64,000 nucleotides of DNA from Phytohabitans houttuyneae (GCF_011764425.1 NZ_BLPF01000004.1:694001-758000), one strand, 5' to 3'. Counted from the first letter of the stretch, positions 26,301 through 51,988 are shown. The notes: a model not told the origin generated them from the sequence alone. Numbers and translations: made by a program.

Positions 26301-28928
26301 CGGCGCGGCCGACGACACAGGCCGCCGCCCGGTCGGCGTCTTCTCCCGGCCCGCGGACGGCCCGGACGAGGCGTGGACACAGCACGCGCACGGCTTCGCG
26401 GCAACCGGTGCGGTACGCGCGTCCACCCTGGACACCTCGGCGTGGCCGCCCGCTGGAACCGAGCCGGTCGACCTGGACGGCTTCTACGAGCGGTTCGCCG
26501 AGAGCGGGCTCGTGTACGGCCCGTCGTTCCGGTGCGTGCGCGCGGCGTGGCGGCGCGACGGCGAGGTGTACGCGGAGGTGACCCTGCCGGACGGCGTGCG
26601 GGACGCCGCCGCGTTCGGCATCCACCCTGGACTGCTCGACTCCGCCCTGCACACCGGCATGCACCTGGACGCCGACGCCGCGCACGAGGGCCGGCTCCCG
26701 TTCGCCTGGAGCGGCGTGTCCCTGTACGCCTCGGGCGCGACGGCGCTGCGGGTCCGGCTCACCCGGGTCAGCGGCGACACCGTCTCGGTGACGGCTGTGG
26801 ACGTCGAGGGTGCACCGGTGATCGCCGTCGAGGCGCTCGCACTGCGCCCGGCCGCCGCCGGACCGGTCGCGAACGGGCGGGAAGGCGACTCGCTCCTGTC
26901 GCTCGACTGGGTCGCCGAGCCGGTCGAGGGATCCGCCGAAGGAGCCCGCTGGGCGGCGGTCGCCGCGGCGCCGATCCCGTACCTCGACACCACCGTGCCG
27001 GCCCTCGCCGACCTGGCGGAGGCGCCGGACATCGCCGTTTTCCCGGTCATCGGCGGCGAGGTGACCGGGCCAGAGGTCGTGCACGAGGCGGTCACGGCCG
27101 CGCTCGCCACCGTCCAGGAGTGGCTCGCCGAGGAGCGGTTCGCCGAGTCGTGCCTGATGCTCGTGACCCGTGGCGCCGTACCCGTGGATGGGCAGCCGGT
27201 GCGCGACCTCCCCGCGGCGGCCGTCTGGGGCCTCGTGCGGTCGGCGCAGAGCGAGAATCCCGGCCGGTTCTTCCTCGTCGACCTGGACGACACCGATCCG
27301 ACCGCACCGGTACTCGATGAGCTCGCGCTGCTCGCCGCGGCGGGCGAGACGCAGGCGGTGGTCCGTGGCGGCGTGGCCCGCGTCGGCCGACTCGCCCGGC
27401 TCTCGTCCGGTCCCGGTCTCGTGCCGCCCGTCGGAGTGCCGTGGCGGCTGGACAGCACGCGCAAGGGCAGCCTCGACGGGCTGGCGCTGACGCCGTGCCC
27501 GGAGGCATCCCGCCCGCTCGCCGGCCGGGACGTGCGCGTCGCCATCGCGGCGGCGGGTCTCAACTTCCGGGATGTGCTCAATGCGTTGGGCATGTATCCG
27601 GGTGAGGCGGGGCTGTTCGGTTCTGAGGCCGCTGGTGTGGTGGCCGAGGTGGGTCCTGAGGTGTCCGGGCTGCGGCCGGGTGACCGGGTGATGGGGATGC
27701 TGTTCGGCGGGTTCGGCCCGCTTGGCGTCACCGACGAACGGTTCCTCACGAAGACCCCGCAGGCGTGGACGGACGAGACCGCCGCGTCGGTACCGCTTGT
27801 CTTCCTGACCGCCTACTTCGCGCTGCACGACCTCGCCACCCTGCGACCCGGGGAGAAGGTGCTCGTCCACGCGGGTGCCGGTGGGGTCGGCATGGCGGCG
27901 ATCCAGCTCGCCAAGCACCTGGGCGCGGAGGTGTTCGCGACGGCGAGCGAGGGCAAGTGGGACGTGCTGCGCTCGTTCGGCTTGGACGACGCGCACATCG
28001 CCTCCTCGCGCACGCTCGACTTCGCGTCCCAGTTCTCCACAGTGGACGTCGTCTTGAACGCGCTCGCCGGCGAGTTCGTGGACGCGTCGCTGGCCCTGCT
28101 CGGCGAGGGCGGCCGCTTCCTGGAGATGGGCAAGACCGACATCCGCGACCCCGCGGGCCTGCCGGGAATCGCCTACCACGCCTTCGACCTGGGCTGGGTC
28201 GACCCCGACCGCATCCAGTCGATGCTGCTGGAGCTCGTCGAGCTCTTCCGTGGTGAAGCCCTGCGGCCGCTGCCGATCGCGAGCTGGGACGTGCGGCGGT
28301 CCCGCGAGGCGTTCCGCTTCATGAGCCTCGCCAGGCACGTCGGCAAGATAGTGCTCACCATGCCACGCGTCATGGACCCCAACGGCACGGTGCTCATCAC
28401 CGGCGGTACCGGCGGTCTCGGCGCGGAGCTGGCCCGGCACGTGGTGAGCCAGGGACTGCGCCACCTCGTGCTCGCCTCGCGGCGTGGCGTCGAGGCGCCC
28501 GGCGCGGCCACACTCCGCGAGGAGCTGGAAGGGCTCGGCGCCACCGTGACCGTGGCCGCCTGCGACGTCGCCGACCGGGACAGCCTCGCCGCCGTGCTCT
28601 CGGCCGTGCCGGCCGCCCATCCACTCACCGCCGTCGTACACACCGCGGGCGTCCTCGACGACGGCGTGATCGGCTCCCTCACACCCGACCGGCTCTCCAC
28701 AGTGCTCAGGCCCAAAGTGGACGCCGCCTGGCACCTGCACGAGCTGACCCGCGACCTCGACGTGTCCGGCTTCCTGCTCTACAGCTCGGTGTCCGGCGTG
28801 ATGGGCAGCCCGGGCCAGGCCAACTACGCGGCCGGCAACGCCTTCCTCGACGCGCTCGCCTCCACCGGCGCGGCCAGGGCCTTCCCGCACACTCGCTCGC
28901 CTGGAGCGCCTGGGCCCAGGACACCGGC

Positions 28929-28932
<4 letters not shown>
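23323..28932 (+). CDS. Type I modular PKS, gene B, first segment (docking domain and most of module W7)
   Basis: The start at ATG 23323 is well supported. GGAG lies 7 bp upstream, and the N-terminus is a short coiled-coil docking domain ([14 protein letters not shown]) directly before a ketosynthase. The segment encodes KS-AT-DH-ER and nearly all of the KR of W7. It then leaves frame after the KR sequence [13 protein letters not shown] and ends with an unrelated tail at 28932. The rest of the KR and the ACP follow in the next frame, so the stop is an artefact of frameshift 2. With three bases restored across its length, gene B codes for 6711 residues carrying modules W7 to W10. It lies between genes A and C in one operon. 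Confidence 0.93.
27560..27808 (+). repeat. ER block of W7 identical or nearly so to W11 (47661-47909)
   Basis: About 240 bp encoding [16 protein letters not shown] through [13 protein letters not shown] reads the same in both enoylreductases at the nucleotide level. The sequence on both sides diverges. The block is probably a gene-conversion patch. Confidence 0.82.
28860..28864 (+). other. Frameshift 2: one base missing near the end of the W7 ketoreductase
   Basis: After FLDALA the frame-1 reading becomes [10 protein letters not shown] and stops, while the +2 reading gives [20 protein letters not shown], the normal KR C-terminal sequence. Restoring one base in the C run at about 28862-28863 (S-H-R as TCC CAC CGG) joins them. 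Confidence 0.88.
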
Positions 28933-37432
<8,500 letters not shown>

Positions 37433-37451
<19 letters not shown>

Positions 37452-37893
37452 TCAGCCGGCGTGGTCCGGACGCCCCGGGCGCGGCCGACCTGCGCGACGA
37501 GCTGACCGCGCTCGGCGCCGACGTGACGGTGGCGGCGGCCGACGTGAGCGACCGCGGCGCGTTGGCCGCCGTGCTGGACGGTCACGACCTCACCGCGGTC
37601 GTGCACACGGCGGGTGTGCTTGACGACGGTGTGGTCTCGTCGCTGGATCCGGGCCGGTTGTCCATTGTGTTGCGGCCGAAGGCGGATGCGGCGTGGCATC
37701 TGCACGAGCTGACCCGTGGCTCAGATCTGGCCGGCTTCGTGTTGTATGCCAGCGTCTCGGGTGTCATGGGCAGCCCGGGGCAGGCGAACTACGCGGCGGC
37801 GAACGCCTACCTGGACAGCCTTGCTGCCCATCGGCGCTCGCTGGGGTTGCCGGCGGTGTCGGTCGCGTGGGGCCGTGGGCGCAGGACTCCGGT

Positions 37894-37897
<4 letters not shown>
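37433..37897 (+). CDS. Type I modular PKS, gene B, third segment (core of the W9 ketoreductase)
   Basis: This short middle piece is readable in frame 2 between frameshifts 3 and 4. It starts at [11 protein letters not shown] and carries the KR core: LDD motif (GVLDDGVV), catalytic Lys in [14 protein letters not shown], Ser in LYASVSG and Tyr/Asn in [12 protein letters not shown]. It loses sense at about 37870 and stops at TGA 37895-37897. It is not an independent gene. It is a fragment of the W9 KR, and the protein makes sense only when joined to the segments on both sides. Confidence 0.85.
37869..37872 (+). other. Frameshift 4: second G run of four where the paralogous copy has five (W9 KR)
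   Basis: The W10 copy has GCGTGGGGGCCGTGGG with five G (42671-42675); here there are four. The offset between the two tracts rises from 4802 to 4803 bp across the site. The frame-1 reading then gives [20 protein letters not shown], identical in layout to W10. Confidence 0.93.
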
Positions 37898-43455
<5,558 letters not shown>

Positions 43456-43471
43456 CCCGCGGTCGAGCCCT

Positions 43472-43480
43472 GGAGGAAGG
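43472..43480 (+). promoter_or_regulatory. Ribosome binding site of gene C
   Basis: GGAGGAAGG lies 11 bp before ATG 43492, in the 36-bp gap after gene B. A second GCGGAG abuts the ATG. No promoter-like sequence fits in the gap, so translation is re-initiated on the same transcript. Confidence 0.6.
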
Positions 43481-43491
43481 TACAAGCGGAG

Positions 43492-46400
43492 ATGCCGGAC
43501 GAACAGAAGCTCGTCGAATACCTGAAGTGGGTCACCGCCGACCTCCACCAGACCCGGCAGCGGCTCGAGGAGGTGGAGGCCGGCCGGCAGGAGCCGATCG
43601 CCATCGTCGGCATGAGCTGCCGCTTCCCCGGCGGCGTGGACTCACCGGACGCCCTGTGGCGGATGGTGGTCGAGGGGCGCGACGGCATCTCCGGCTTTCC
43701 CACCGACCGCGGCTGGGACATCGACACGCTCGTCGGCGACGGGCTGGGCCGCAGCACCACCCTCCAGGGTGGGTTCCTCTACGACGCCGCCGACTTCGAC
43801 CCCGCGTTCTTCGGCATCTCGCCCCGCGAGGCGGTCGCGATGGACCCGCAACAGCGGCTGCTGCTGGAGGCGACCTGGGAGGCGTTCGAGCGCACGGGGA
43901 TCGACCCGCTCGCCCTGCGCGGCAGCCGTACCGGTGTCTTCGTCGGCACCAACGGGCAGGACTACGGACACGTCCTCTACGCCACCCAGGAAGACGTCGA
44001 GGGTCACGCCGGTACCGGCCTCGCGGCGAGCGTCATCTCGGGGCGGCTCTCGTACACGTTCGGCCTCGAAGGACCGGCGGTCACAGTGGACACCGCCTGC
44101 TCGTCGTCGCTCGTCGCGCTGCACCTCGCCGCCCAGGCGCTGCGCGGCGGCGAGTGCACGCTCGCGCTCGCCGGTGGCGTCACGGTGATGACGACCTCGG
44201 CGAGCTTCGCCGGCTTCTCCCGGCAGGGCGGGCTCGCGCCGGACGGCCGGTGCAAAGCGTTCTCCGACGACGCCGACGGCACGGGCTGGTCCGAGGGCGT
44301 CGGCATGCTCGTGCTGGAGCGGCTGTCCGACGCCAAGCGAAACGGCCACCCCGTACTCGCCGTCGTGCGCGGCTCCGCGGTCAACCAGGACGGCGCCTCC
44401 AACGGCCTCACCGCACCGAACGGCCCGTCACAGCAGCGGGTCATCCGCGCCGCCCTCGCCGGCGCCGGCCTCAGCACGGCCGACGTCGACGTGGTCGAGG
44501 CGCACGGCACCGGCACCACCCTCGGCGACCCGATCGAGGCACAGGCGCTCCTCGCCACGTACGGGCAGGACCGGGAAAGGCCGCTGCTGCTCGGCGCCGT
44601 GAAGTCCAACCTCGGACACACCCAGGCCGCCGCCGGCGTCGCGGGCGTCATCAAGATGGTGCAGGCCATCCGGCACGGCATCGCACCGAAGACCCTCCAC
44701 GCCGAGCGCCCGTCGTCGCATGTGGACTGGTCCGCCGGCGCTGTCGAGCTGCTGACCAGCAACACCGAGTGGCCGTCGACGGACCGGCCACGGCGCGCCG
44801 GCGTCTCCTCGTTCGGCGTCAGCGGGACCAACGCCCACGTCATCATCGAGCAGCCCCCGGCCGAGGACGAACCCGCCGGGACGGAGGCCCCGGCCACGGT
44901 GCCGTGGCCGGTCTCGGCAAAGTCGGAACATGCACTCGACGCCCAGATCGCCCGGCTGCGTGCGGTCGACGCGTCGGTCGCCGGTGTCGGTTTGGCGTTG
45001 GCTGGTCGCTCAGCGTTCGACCATCGGGCGGTGCTGCTGGCCGGCGGGGATGGTGTCACCGAGGTTGCCCGTGGGGTGGTGCGGGGCCGTCCGCTCGCGG
45101 TCGTCTTCTCGGGTCAGGGTTCGCAGCGTCTGGGCATGGGTCGGGAGTTGTACGCCCGCTTTCCGGTGTTCGCGTCAGCCTTTGACGAGGTGCTCGCATA
45201 CCTTGAGCCGGGCCTCAAGGACGTGATGTGGGGTCAGGACGGCGACGCGCTGAACCAGACCGGTTGGACGCAGCCGGCCTTGTTCGCGGTCGAGGTGGCC
45301 CTGTTCCGGTTGGTTGAGTCGTTCGGTGTCAAGCCCGACCACCTGGCCGGTCACTCGATCGGTGAGATCGTCGCCGCGCATGTGGCCGGGGTGTTGTCGC
45401 TGCAAGACGCCGCCCGGCTGGTGACCGCGCGTGCTGGTCTCATGCAGCAGTTGCCGGCGGGTGGGGCGATGGTCGCCATCCGCGCGACCGAGGCTGAGGT
45501 GGCGCCGCTGCTCAGCGAACGGGTATCCATCGCCGCCGTCAATGCGGCCGACGCGGTCGTGGTCGCGGGCGACGAGGACGATGTGGTCGCGGTTGCCAAG
45601 CATTTTGAGAAGTCGACTCGGTTGCGGGTTTCGCATGCGTTTCATTCGCCGTTGATGGATCCGATGCTGCCGGCTTTCCGGGAGGCGATTGCTGGTATCA
45701 CGTTCCATCAGCCCCGCATTCCGGTCGCGGCGGTGGGGGATGTCACGGATGTTGAGTTCTGGGTTAGGCATGTGCGGGACACGGTCCGGTTCGCTGACGC
45801 GGTGGCCTCGTTTGGTGAGGTGACGGTTCTTGAGGTGGGCCCGGACGGGGTGCTGTCGGCGCTGATCGGTGACGCGGTCCCGAGCCTGCGCAAGGACCGG
45901 CCTGAAGAGACCGCGCTACTCACGGCGCTCGCCCGGCTCTACACGGCCGGCGTCACCGTCGACTGGACACCCGCACTCGGCGAGGCACGCCGCGTCGACC
46001 TGCCGACGTACCCGTTCCAGCGCGAGCGCTACTGGCCCTCCGGCCTCGGCCTGGCGATGGCCGACGCGGGCGGGCTCGGCCTCACGCCCGCCGGCCACCC
46101 GCTGCTCGGCGCGATGGTGACGATCGCCGGCTCGGACGAGGTCGTGCTTACCGGTCGCCTCTCGCTCGCCACCCACCCCTGGCTCGCCGACCACTCGGTC
46201 GGCGGAGGGATCCTCTTCCCCGGCACCGGCTTCCTCGAGCTGGCGATCCGCGCCGGCGACCAGGTCGGCTGCGACCGGGTCGAGGAGCTGACCCTCGTCG
46301 TACCGCTCGTGCTGACCGAACGGGAAGGGGTCACCCTCCAGGTGCGCGTCGGGGCGCCGGACGAAAATGGCGGTCGCCCGATCACCGTCCACTCGCGACC

Positions 46401-49400
46401 CGCCGACGGCGCCGAGCACCCGTGGATCCAACACGCCACCGGTGTACTGGCCACCGGCGCCGCCGCCTTCGACGCGGGCTTCGACACCGCCGTGTGGCCG
46501 CCGGAAGGCGCCGAGCCGGCGGACGTCGACGGCATCTACCCCCGCCTCGCCGGACGGGGGCTCGCCTACGGGCCGGTGTTCCAAGGACTTCAAGGCGTGT
46601 GGCGGCGGGACGGCGAGGTGTACGCCGAGGTCGCACTCCCCGAGCAGGTCAAGGACGCGGCCACCTTCGGCATCCACCCCGCTCTGCTGGACGCGGCGCT
46701 ACACGCGATCGTGTTCGGGGACACCGGCAAGGGCATGCTCCCGTTCGAGTGGAGCGGCGCCTCCCTTCACGCGAGCGGCGCCACCCGGCTGCGCGTACGG
46801 CTCGCTCAGACCGGCACCGACGCGGTCTCCGTGACCGCCGTCGACGTCACCGGCGCACCCGTCGTCGCCGTGGACTCGCTCGCACTGCGGGCACCCTCCG
46901 CCGTACAGGCGGTCGCGGCTGCCGCCGGACGGTCCGAACAGGAGTCACTCTTCCGTCTCCAGTGGACCCCCGCACCGACCGAGCCGGTACCGGCGACCGG
47001 CGCGCGGTGGGCAGTCATCGGCGCCGACGAGATCGACCTCGCGCCCACGATGTACCGGGCCGGCGAGACCATCGCCGCGTACTCGGAGTCGCTGTCCGGC
47101 GCCATCGGAGAGCGAGGCGTCGTACCAGAGGTGTTCCTGATCCCGGTCCTCGGCGGTGACGGCCCCGCGGCCGTGCACACGACGGCGGCCCGGGTCCTCG
47201 CCCTGCTGCAGGAGGCGTTGTCGGACGACCGGTTGGCCGGGCCGCGGATGGTGTTCATCACCCGTGGCGCGGTCGCCGCTGAGGGTGAGACGGTGCACGA
47301 CCTGGCCGCCGCGGCCGCCTGGGGACTTGTGCGGTCCGCGCAGGCGGAAAGCCCAGGCCGGTTTCTGCTCGTCGACCTCGACGACACCGTGGAGTCGCTG
47401 GCCGCCATGCCCGGCCTGCCCGGCATGCTCGACGCGGGTGAGCAGCAGCTGATCGTCCGCTCCGGCGCGGTGCGAGTGCCCCGCCTCGCGCCGGCGTCGT
47501 CCGGACCGTCGCTCGTGCCGCCGGCCGGCGTCCCGTGGCGGCTCGACAGTGGACGCAGGGGCAGCCTCGACGGGCTGGGCCTCGTGCCCTGCCCCGCGGT
47601 CGCCGAGCCGCTCGTCGCCCGGCAGGTGCGCGTACGCGTCGGTGCCGCGGGCCTCAACTTCCGGGACGTGCTCAACGCGTTGGGCATGTATCCGGGTGAG
47701 GCGGGGCTGTTCGGTTCTGAGGCCGCTGGTGTGGTGGCCGAGGTGGGTCCTGAGGTGTCCGGGCTGCGGCCGGGTGACCGGGTGATGGGGATGCTGTTCG
47801 GCGGGTTCGGCCCGCTTGGCGTCACCGACGAACGGTTCCTCACGAAGACCCCGCAGGCGTGGACGGACGAGACCGCCGCGTCGGTACCGCTTGTCTTCCT
47901 CACCGCCTACTACGCGTTCACCGATCTGGCCGGCCTGAAGGCGGGGGAGAAGGTGCTGGTGCACGCGGGCGCCGGCGGGGTGGGCATGGCGGCGATCCAG
48001 CTCGCCAAGCACCTGGGCGCGGAGGTGTTCGCGACGGCGAGCGAGGGCAAGTGGGACGTGCTGCGCTCGCTCGGGCTGGACGACGCGCACATCGCCTCCT
48101 CGCGCACGCTCGACTTCGCCGCGCGCTTTCCAAAGGTCGACGTGGTGCTGAACGCCCTAGCCGGCGAGTTCGTTGACGCGTCGCTCAGCCTCCTGGACGG
48201 CGGCGGCCGCTTCCTCGAGATGGGCAAGACCGACGTGCGCCGCCAGGAGGACCTGCCCGGCGTCACCTACCGCGCGTTCGACCTCATCGAGGCCGGGCCG
48301 GACCGGATGCGGTCGATGCTCGCCGATCTGCTCGACCTCTTCGACCGGGAGGTGCTGCGGCCGCTGCCGGTGACGAGCTGGGACGTACGCCGGGCCCGTG
48401 AGGCGTTCCGCTTCATGAGCCTGGCCAAGCACGTGGGCAAGATCGTGCTCACGCTGCCTCGCGCCTGGGACCCGGACGGGACCGTGCTCATCACCGGCGG
48501 TACCGGCGGCCTCGGCGCCGAACTGGCCCGGCACCTTGTCACCAAGCGGGGCGCCAAGCGGCTCCTGCTGCTCAGCCGCCGCGGTCCCGAGGCTCCCGGT
48601 GCGGCCGCGCTGCGCGACGAGCTTGTCGCGCTGGGCGCCTCCGTCGAGGTGGCGGCCTGCGACGTCGCCGACCGCGCCGCGCTGGCCCAGGCGGTGGCGG
48701 GGCAGCGGCTGACCGCCGTCGTGCACACCGCCGGCGTCCTCGACGACGGCATCGTCGCCTCGCTCGACGGTGAGCGGCTGTCCACTGTGCTCCGCCCCAA
48801 GGCGGACGCCGCCTGGCACCTGCACGAGCTGACCCGCGAGTCAGACCTCGCAGCGTTCGTGCTCTACTCCTCGGTCTCCGGCCTGATGGGCAGCCCTGGC
48901 CAAGGCAACTACGCGGCTGGCAACACCTACCTCGACGCGCTCGCCGCGCACCGCCGCGCCGCCGGGCTCCCGGCCGTCTCGCTCGCCTGGGGCGCGTGGA
49001 CGCAGGAGGTCGGCATGACCGGCCGCCTCGGTGACGCGGCCATCGAGCGGATGGCCCGTTCCGGCATGCCTCCACTCACCGTCGAGCAGGGACTTGCCCT
49101 GTTCGAGGCGGCAATCGCGGTCGACGAGCCGTTCGTGGTGCCGGTCCGGCTCAACCCCGGCGACTTCCGCGCCCACAGCCAGATCCCGCCGATTCTCAGC
49201 GGGGTGGTGTCCGGCCCGCGCAGGGCGGCCGCCGCGGCCGGGCGCTCCGCGGTCACCCTCCGGGACCGCCTCCGCGGCCTCGGCGCGGCCGAGCAGGAGC
49301 AGCTGCTGCAGGAGATCGTGGCCGGCTACGCGGCCGTCCTCCTGGGACACGGCGACGCCACCGGCATCGACCCCGAGCGAAACTTCCTGGAGCTCGGCCT

Positions 49401-50415
49401 CGACTCGCTCATCGCGGTCGAGCTGCGCAACCAGCTCAGTGACGTCGTCGGCCTGCGGCTGCCCTCGTCGGTCATCCTCGACAGCAAGACGCCCGCGCAG
49501 CTCGCCAAGTGGCTGCACGCCGAGCTGGCCAGCCAGACCGACATCAGCGCGGGCGGCGCGCGGGCGGCGGCCGGCACGGCGCCGGCCGGAGACGGTGGCG
49601 CGGACTCGCTGCAGCGCATCTTCTTCACCGCCGTCCACGCCGGCAAGGAGGTGGAGGCGATGCGGATGCTGACCGCCGTCGCCGCCACCCGGCCCAGCTT
49701 CGAGTCGACGGCCGAGCTGGAGGACCTGCCCGCCCCTGTCACGCTCGCCGACGGCCCGCGCGACCCGCGGCTCATCTGCGTGAGCGCACCCGGCGCGACC
49801 GGCGGCGTCCACCTGTACGCCCGGATCGCCGCCCAGTTCAGGGGCAAGCGGCACGTCTCCGCGCTGCCGCTCGTCGGTTTCGCGCCGGGGGAGAGCCTGC
49901 CGGCGACCGGAGCGGCGGCGGCCCGCGTGGTCGCGGAGAGCATCCTGCACGCCAGCGACGGCGACCCGTTCATCGTGGTCGGGCACTCCACGGGTGGCAC
50001 GCTCGCGTACTTCGCAGCCGGTGAGCTGGAGCACACCTGGGGCATCAAGCCGGACGCGGTCATCATGCTCGACACGCTGGCGCTGACCTTCAGCCAGGAC
50101 GACTACGACAACGTGGGCCGGTTCTACCTCGCCGGCATCGACTCGCCGCTGGTCAACCTCAACAGCGCGCGGCTCTCGGCGATGGCCCACTGGTTCGTGC
50201 GGCTCAAGGACATCTCCGTGCCGCCGACCACCGCGCCGACGCTGATGATCCGCTCAGCGATCACCCCGGACGGCGAGGAGATCCCGTACACCGAGCCGTG
50301 GGTGCCGGTGAACGACGTGCGCAGCATCGAGGCGGACCACCTGTCGCTCGCCGCCGAGCACTCGGCCGTCACGGCCGGCGTCATCGAGGAGTGGATCGCC
50401 GGCCTCGGCCGCTGA
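43492..50415 (+). CDS. Type I modular PKS, gene C: module W11 with terminal thioesterase
   Basis: An uninterrupted 2307-residue protein: N-terminal coiled-coil docking domain ([15 protein letters not shown], residues 1-34), then KS-AT-DH-ER-KR-ACP-TE. The thioesterase makes this the last extension step: it should release the chain, most likely as a macrolactone through an internal hydroxyl. The start at ATG 43492 is supported by the RBS and by the docking domain beginning right at the N-terminus. The gene is the only one of the four PKS genes that is complete and undamaged in the window. It is followed by a strong stem-loop and by convergently oriented tailoring genes, which marks the end of the PKS operon. 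Confidence 0.96.
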   Translation: MPDEQKLVEYLKWVTADLHQTRQRLEEVEAGRQEPIAIVGMSCRFPGGVDSPDALWRMVVEGRDGISGFPTDRGWDIDTLVGDGLGRSTTLQGGFLYDAADFDPAFFGISPREAVAMDPQQRLLLEATWEAFERTGIDPLALRGSRTGVFVGTNGQDYGHVLYATQEDVEGHAGTGLAASVISGRLSYTFGLEGPAVTVDTACSSSLVALHLAAQALRGGECTLALAGGVTVMTTSASFAGFSRQGGLAPDGRCKAFSDDADGTGWSEGVGMLVLERLSDAKRNGHPVLAVVRGSAVNQDGASNGLTAPNGPSQQRVIRAALAGAGLSTADVDVVEAHGTGTTLGDPIEAQALLATYGQDRERPLLLGAVKSNLGHTQAAAGVAGVIKMVQAIRHGIAPKTLHAERPSSHVDWSAGAVELLTSNTEWPSTDRPRRAGVSSFGVSGTNAHVIIEQPPAEDEPAGTEAPATVPWPVSAKSEHALDAQIARLRAVDASVAGVGLALAGRSAFDHRAVLLAGGDGVTEVARGVVRGRPLAVVFSGQGSQRLGMGRELYARFPVFASAFDEVLAYLEPGLKDVMWGQDGDALNQTGWTQPALFAVEVALFRLVESFGVKPDHLAGHSIGEIVAAHVAGVLSLQDAARLVTARAGLMQQLPAGGAMVAIRATEAEVAPLLSERVSIAAVNAADAVVVAGDEDDVVAVAKHFEKSTRLRVSHAFHSPLMDPMLPAFREAIAGITFHQPRIPVAAVGDVTDVEFWVRHVRDTVRFADAVASFGEVTVLEVGPDGVLSALIGDAVPSLRKDRPEETALLTALARLYTAGVTVDWTPALGEARRVDLPTYPFQRERYWPSGLGLAMADAGGLGLTPAGHPLLGAMVTIAGSDEVVLTGRLSLATHPWLADHSVGGGILFPGTGFLELAIRAGDQVGCDRVEELTLVVPLVLTEREGVTLQVRVGAPDENGGRPITVHSRPADGAEHPWIQHATGVLATGAAAFDAGFDTAVWPPEGAEPADVDGIYPRLAGRGLAYGPVFQGLQGVWRRDGEVYAEVALPEQVKDAATFGIHPALLDAALHAIVFGDTGKGMLPFEWSGASLHASGATRLRVRLAQTGTDAVSVTAVDVTGAPVVAVDSLALRAPSAVQAVAAAAGRSEQESLFRLQWTPAPTEPVPATGARWAVIGADEIDLAPTMYRAGETIAAYSESLSGAIGERGVVPEVFLIPVLGGDGPAAVHTTAARVLALLQEALSDDRLAGPRMVFITRGAVAAEGETVHDLAAAAAWGLVRSAQAESPGRFLLVDLDDTVESLAAMPGLPGMLDAGEQQLIVRSGAVRVPRLAPASSGPSLVPPAGVPWRLDSGRRGSLDGLGLVPCPAVAEPLVARQVRVRVGAAGLNFRDVLNALGMYPGEAGLFGSEAAGVVAEVGPEVSGLRPGDRVMGMLFGGFGPLGVTDERFLTKTPQAWTDETAASVPLVFLTAYYAFTDLAGLKAGEKVLVHAGAGGVGMAAIQLAKHLGAEVFATASEGKWDVLRSLGLDDAHIASSRTLDFAARFPKVDVVLNALAGEFVDASLSLLDGGGRFLEMGKTDVRRQEDLPGVTYRAFDLIEAGPDRMRSMLADLLDLFDREVLRPLPVTSWDVRRAREAFRFMSLAKHVGKIVLTLPRAWDPDGTVLITGGTGGLGAELARHLVTKRGAKRLLLLSRRGPEAPGAAALRDELVALGASVEVAACDVADRAALAQAVAGQRLTAVVHTAGVLDDGIVASLDGERLSTVLRPKADAAWHLHELTRESDLAAFVLYSSVSGLMGSPGQGNYAAGNTYLDALAAHRRAAGLPAVSLAWGAWTQEVGMTGRLGDAAIERMARSGMPPLTVEQGLALFEAAIAVDEPFVVPVRLNPGDFRAHSQIPPILSGVVSGPRRAAAAAGRSAVTLRDRLRGLGAAEQEQLLQEIVAGYAAVLLGHGDATGIDPERNFLELGLDSLIAVELRNQLSDVVGLRLPSSVILDSKTPAQLAKWLHAELASQTDISAGGARAAAGTAPAGDGGADSLQRIFFTAVHAGKEVEAMRMLTAVAATRPSFESTAELEDLPAPVTLADGPRDPRLICVSAPGATGGVHLYARIAAQFRGKRHVSALPLVGFAPGESLPATGAAAARVVAESILHASDGDPFIVVGHSTGGTLAYFAAGELEHTWGIKPDAVIMLDTLALTFSQDDYDNVGRFYLAGIDSPLVNLNSARLSAMAHWFVRLKDISVPPTTAPTLMIRSAITPDGEEIPYTEPWVPVNDVRSIEADHLSLAAEHSAVTAGVIEEWIAGLGR
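44943..45972 (+). repeat. AT tract of W11, partner of the W2 tract
   Basis: This is the second copy of the tract at 2753-3782. Both copies share unusual T- and G-ending codons (for example GTTGCG, TTTGGT) compared with the C-rich flanks, so the tract travelled as one block. Confidence 0.88.
47661..47909 (+). repeat. ER block of W11, partner of the W7 block
   Basis: This is the second copy of the block at 27560-27808 (constant offset near 10101 bp). A further similar stretch follows at the NADPH motif (27885-28020 and 47986-48121). Confidence 0.82.
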
Positions 50416-50421
50416 ACGGAC

Positions 50422-50451
50422 GGCGGCCCCGGGGATCTCCCCGGGGCCGCC
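50422..50451. terminator. Bidirectional stem-loop between gene C and the ferredoxin gene
   Basis: Perfect inverted repeat: left arm GGCGGCCCCGGGGA (50422-50435) and right arm TCCCCGGGGCCGCC (50438-50451), folding to a ~13-bp GC stem with a four-base ATCT loop. It fills the 51-bp gap between two convergent stop codons (50415 and 50467). It has no T tract, as is common for actinomycete terminators, and would work for both strands. Confidence 0.8.
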
Positions 50452-50466
50452 TCCGCGAGACCTGGA

Positions 50467-50658
50467 TCAGTTGGTGAGCGCGAGCGACTGGGACGGGCAG
50501 AGGTCGAGCGCGTCCCGCACGTCCGCCAGGTCGGCGTCGCCCGGCCGTTCCTCGATTACCACCACGATGCCGTCCTCGTCCTGGTCGAACACGTTCGGCG
50601 CGGTGATGACGCACTGCCCGGCGCCGATACACCCGCGCGGGTTGGCTACAACGCGCAC
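50467..50658 (-). CDS. 3Fe-4S ferredoxin, partner of the adjacent P450
   Basis: A 63-residue protein beginning RVVANPRG with the spaced cysteines C-x5-C (GCIGAGQC) and a distant CP (DLCPSQ), the pattern of small actinobacterial [3Fe-4S] ferredoxins that hand electrons to cytochromes P450. I chose GTG 50656-50658. A second GTG directly upstream (50659-50661) is possible, but it sits only one base after the GGGAGG ribosome binding site, while the chosen one is four bases away. It lies 10 bp after the P450 stop on the same strand, so the two form an operon. A longer open frame to 50907 is only the P450 gene read in another frame. Confidence 0.88.
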   Translation of the reverse strand: MRVVANPRGCIGAGQCVITAPNVFDQDEDGIVVVIEERPGDADLADVRDALDLCPSQSLALTN

Positions 50659-50668
50659 CACGCCTCCC

Positions 50669-51841
50669 TCACCAGCGCACGGGCAGCGAGTCGAGGCCGA
50701 ACACCACGCCGTCGTACTTGAACGCCAGCTCCTCGACCGGGACCGCCAGCTCCAGCTTCGGAATCCGCTCGAAAAGCGTCCTGTACGCGATGTCCAGCTC
50801 GGCGCGGACCAGGTGCTGGCCGAGGCACTGATGCACCCCGTACCCGAAAGCGACGTGGTGGCGGGCGGAGCGGCTGGGGTCGAAGTCGCCGGCCCGCTCG
50901 AAGACACCGGAGTCGTGGTTGGCGGCCGCGACGAGCGGCACGATGCCTTCGCCCGCCTTGATGAGCTGCCCGCCGATCTCCACGTCCTCGACGGCGACCC
51001 GGAGGGCGACCATGTCGGCGACCGAGTAGTACCGCAGCAGCTCCTCGACGGCCCGCTCGTCGCCGATCCACTGTGGATTCAGCAGCAGCGTGACCATGCC
51101 GAGCGCCATGTTGTTTGCCGTCGTCTCCTGGCCTGCGATGAGCAGGAGCATGGCGGCGCCGGAGATCTCCTGCAGCGACATCGTGCCGGAGGCGAGCATC
51201 ACGCTGATGAGGTCGTCGCCGGGGCGCTTCTGCTTGACCAGGATCAGGCGGGACAGGTACCGCAGGATCTCCCGGGTGGCCTGGTCGCGCTGGTCGTGCG
51301 TCGAGCTCATCGTGACCAGCAGCCGGATCCGGGCCTCGAAGAAGTCGCGGTCGACGTGCGGCACACCGAGCAGTGCGGAGATGACCAGGGAGGGCACCGC
51401 CGAGGTGAAGTCGTGTACGAGGTCGGCCTCGCTGCCGGCGGCGAGCAGGCCGTCGATCCGGTGGTCGACGACCTCCTGGATGGACGGTCGCATCTCCCGG
51501 ATGCGGCGCACGGTGAACTCGGGGATCAGCGCCTTGCGGAACCGGTCGTGGTCCGGTGGGTCAAGGGCCACGAACCAGCCCGGCACCTGGTCGGGGTTCG
51601 GCACACCGCCGGTACGGCCGACGCTGGGGAAGCCCTCGTGGCGCGGGCTGGAGCTGATCCGCGGGTCGGTGAGCACCGCACGCACGTCGTCGTACTTGGT
51701 GACCAGCCAGACCTTCGCGCCGGTCGGCATGTGCGACCAGACGAGCCCTTCGCGGGACCGGAAATCGGCGTACTGTTTCGGCGGGTACGGCTGGCCGGGC
51801 CGCCGCAGCGGAAAGTCGACGAGTTGCGCCGGGTTGGACAT
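50669..51841 (-). CDS. Cytochrome P450 monooxygenase (CYP107-like), polyketide tailoring
   Basis: A 390-residue soluble bacterial P450. It shows the I-helix motif AGQETT (residues 236-241), ExxR as ELLR (267-270) and the heme loop FGYGVHQCLG with Cys339. The family uses oxygen and electrons from a ferredoxin to hydroxylate or epoxidise a substrate. Next to a finished PKS assembly line its likely substrate is the released macrolide, but the position is unknown. The start at ATG 51841 (MSNPAQLVDF) follows GGGGGA directly; an ATG 12 codons upstream gives an extension rich in Arg/His that is not typical. It reads away from the ligase gene, sharing a 147-bp divergent region. Confidence 0.92.
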   Translation of the reverse strand: MSNPAQLVDFPLRRPGQPYPPKQYADFRSREGLVWSHMPTGAKVWLVTKYDDVRAVLTDPRISSSPRHEGFPSVGRTGGVPNPDQVPGWFVALDPPDHDRFRKALIPEFTVRRIREMRPSIQEVVDHRIDGLLAAGSEADLVHDFTSAVPSLVISALLGVPHVDRDFFEARIRLLVTMSSTHDQRDQATREILRYLSRLILVKQKRPGDDLISVMLASGTMSLQEISGAAMLLLIAGQETTANNMALGMVTLLLNPQWIGDERAVEELLRYYSVADMVALRVAVEDVEIGGQLIKAGEGIVPLVAAANHDSGVFERAGDFDPSRSARHHVAFGYGVHQCLGQHLVRAELDIAYRTLFERIPKLELAVPVEELAFKYDGVVFGLDSLPVRW

Positions 51842-51988
51842 TCCCCCACGATGGTGGATCCCGCGCGCCCGCGTCACGCCCGGCGGAAAAGTCGAGGAGA
51901 AGCACTAGTCTCCGCGCCGCCGGGTTCTGAGGGATTCCTTGGTTGCCAATCGACAGACTGATCGCGTCGCGAGCGAGAGGTTTCACCG
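51842..51988. promoter_or_regulatory. Divergent promoter region between P450 and acyl-CoA ligase genes
   Basis: A 147-bp non-coding gap that must hold promoters for both directions. I see no convincing -35/-10 pair. GAGAGG lies 8 bp before the ligase ATG as its ribosome binding site. CTGAGGGATTCCTTGG at 51927-51942 resembles, at 12 of 16 positions, the PAS-LuxR (PimM-type) operator consensus CTVGGGAWWTCCCBAG. Two similar sites occur in the other divergent gap of the window. Confidence 0.4.

Larger units (their letters stand above)
43492..50412 (+). other. PKS module W11: docking-KS-AT(malonyl)-DH-ER-KR(B-type)-ACP-TE
   Basis: KS 43594-44850 (Cys 44098). AT 45094-46020 has GHSIGE and HAFH. 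DH 46060-46900 has [11 protein letters not shown] and [10 protein letters not shown], intact. ER 47578-48465 has the same core as W7. KR 48478-49030 has LDD, Lys in RPKADAAW and Tyr 48910. The ACP is about 49255-49525 (Ser 49405, GLDSL). TE 49610-50412 has the nucleophile Ser 49987 in GHSTGG, Asp in MLDTL and His 50338 in ADHLSL, so the triad looks complete. Full reduction gives a methylene at C3, next to the lactone carbonyl end. Confidence 0.92.

Noticed and set aside
37693-37872. Upstream part of the final gene B frame, starting at ATG 37693
   Set aside because: Out-of-frame reading of the W9 KR. The correct KR sequence is in frame 2 until frameshift 4.
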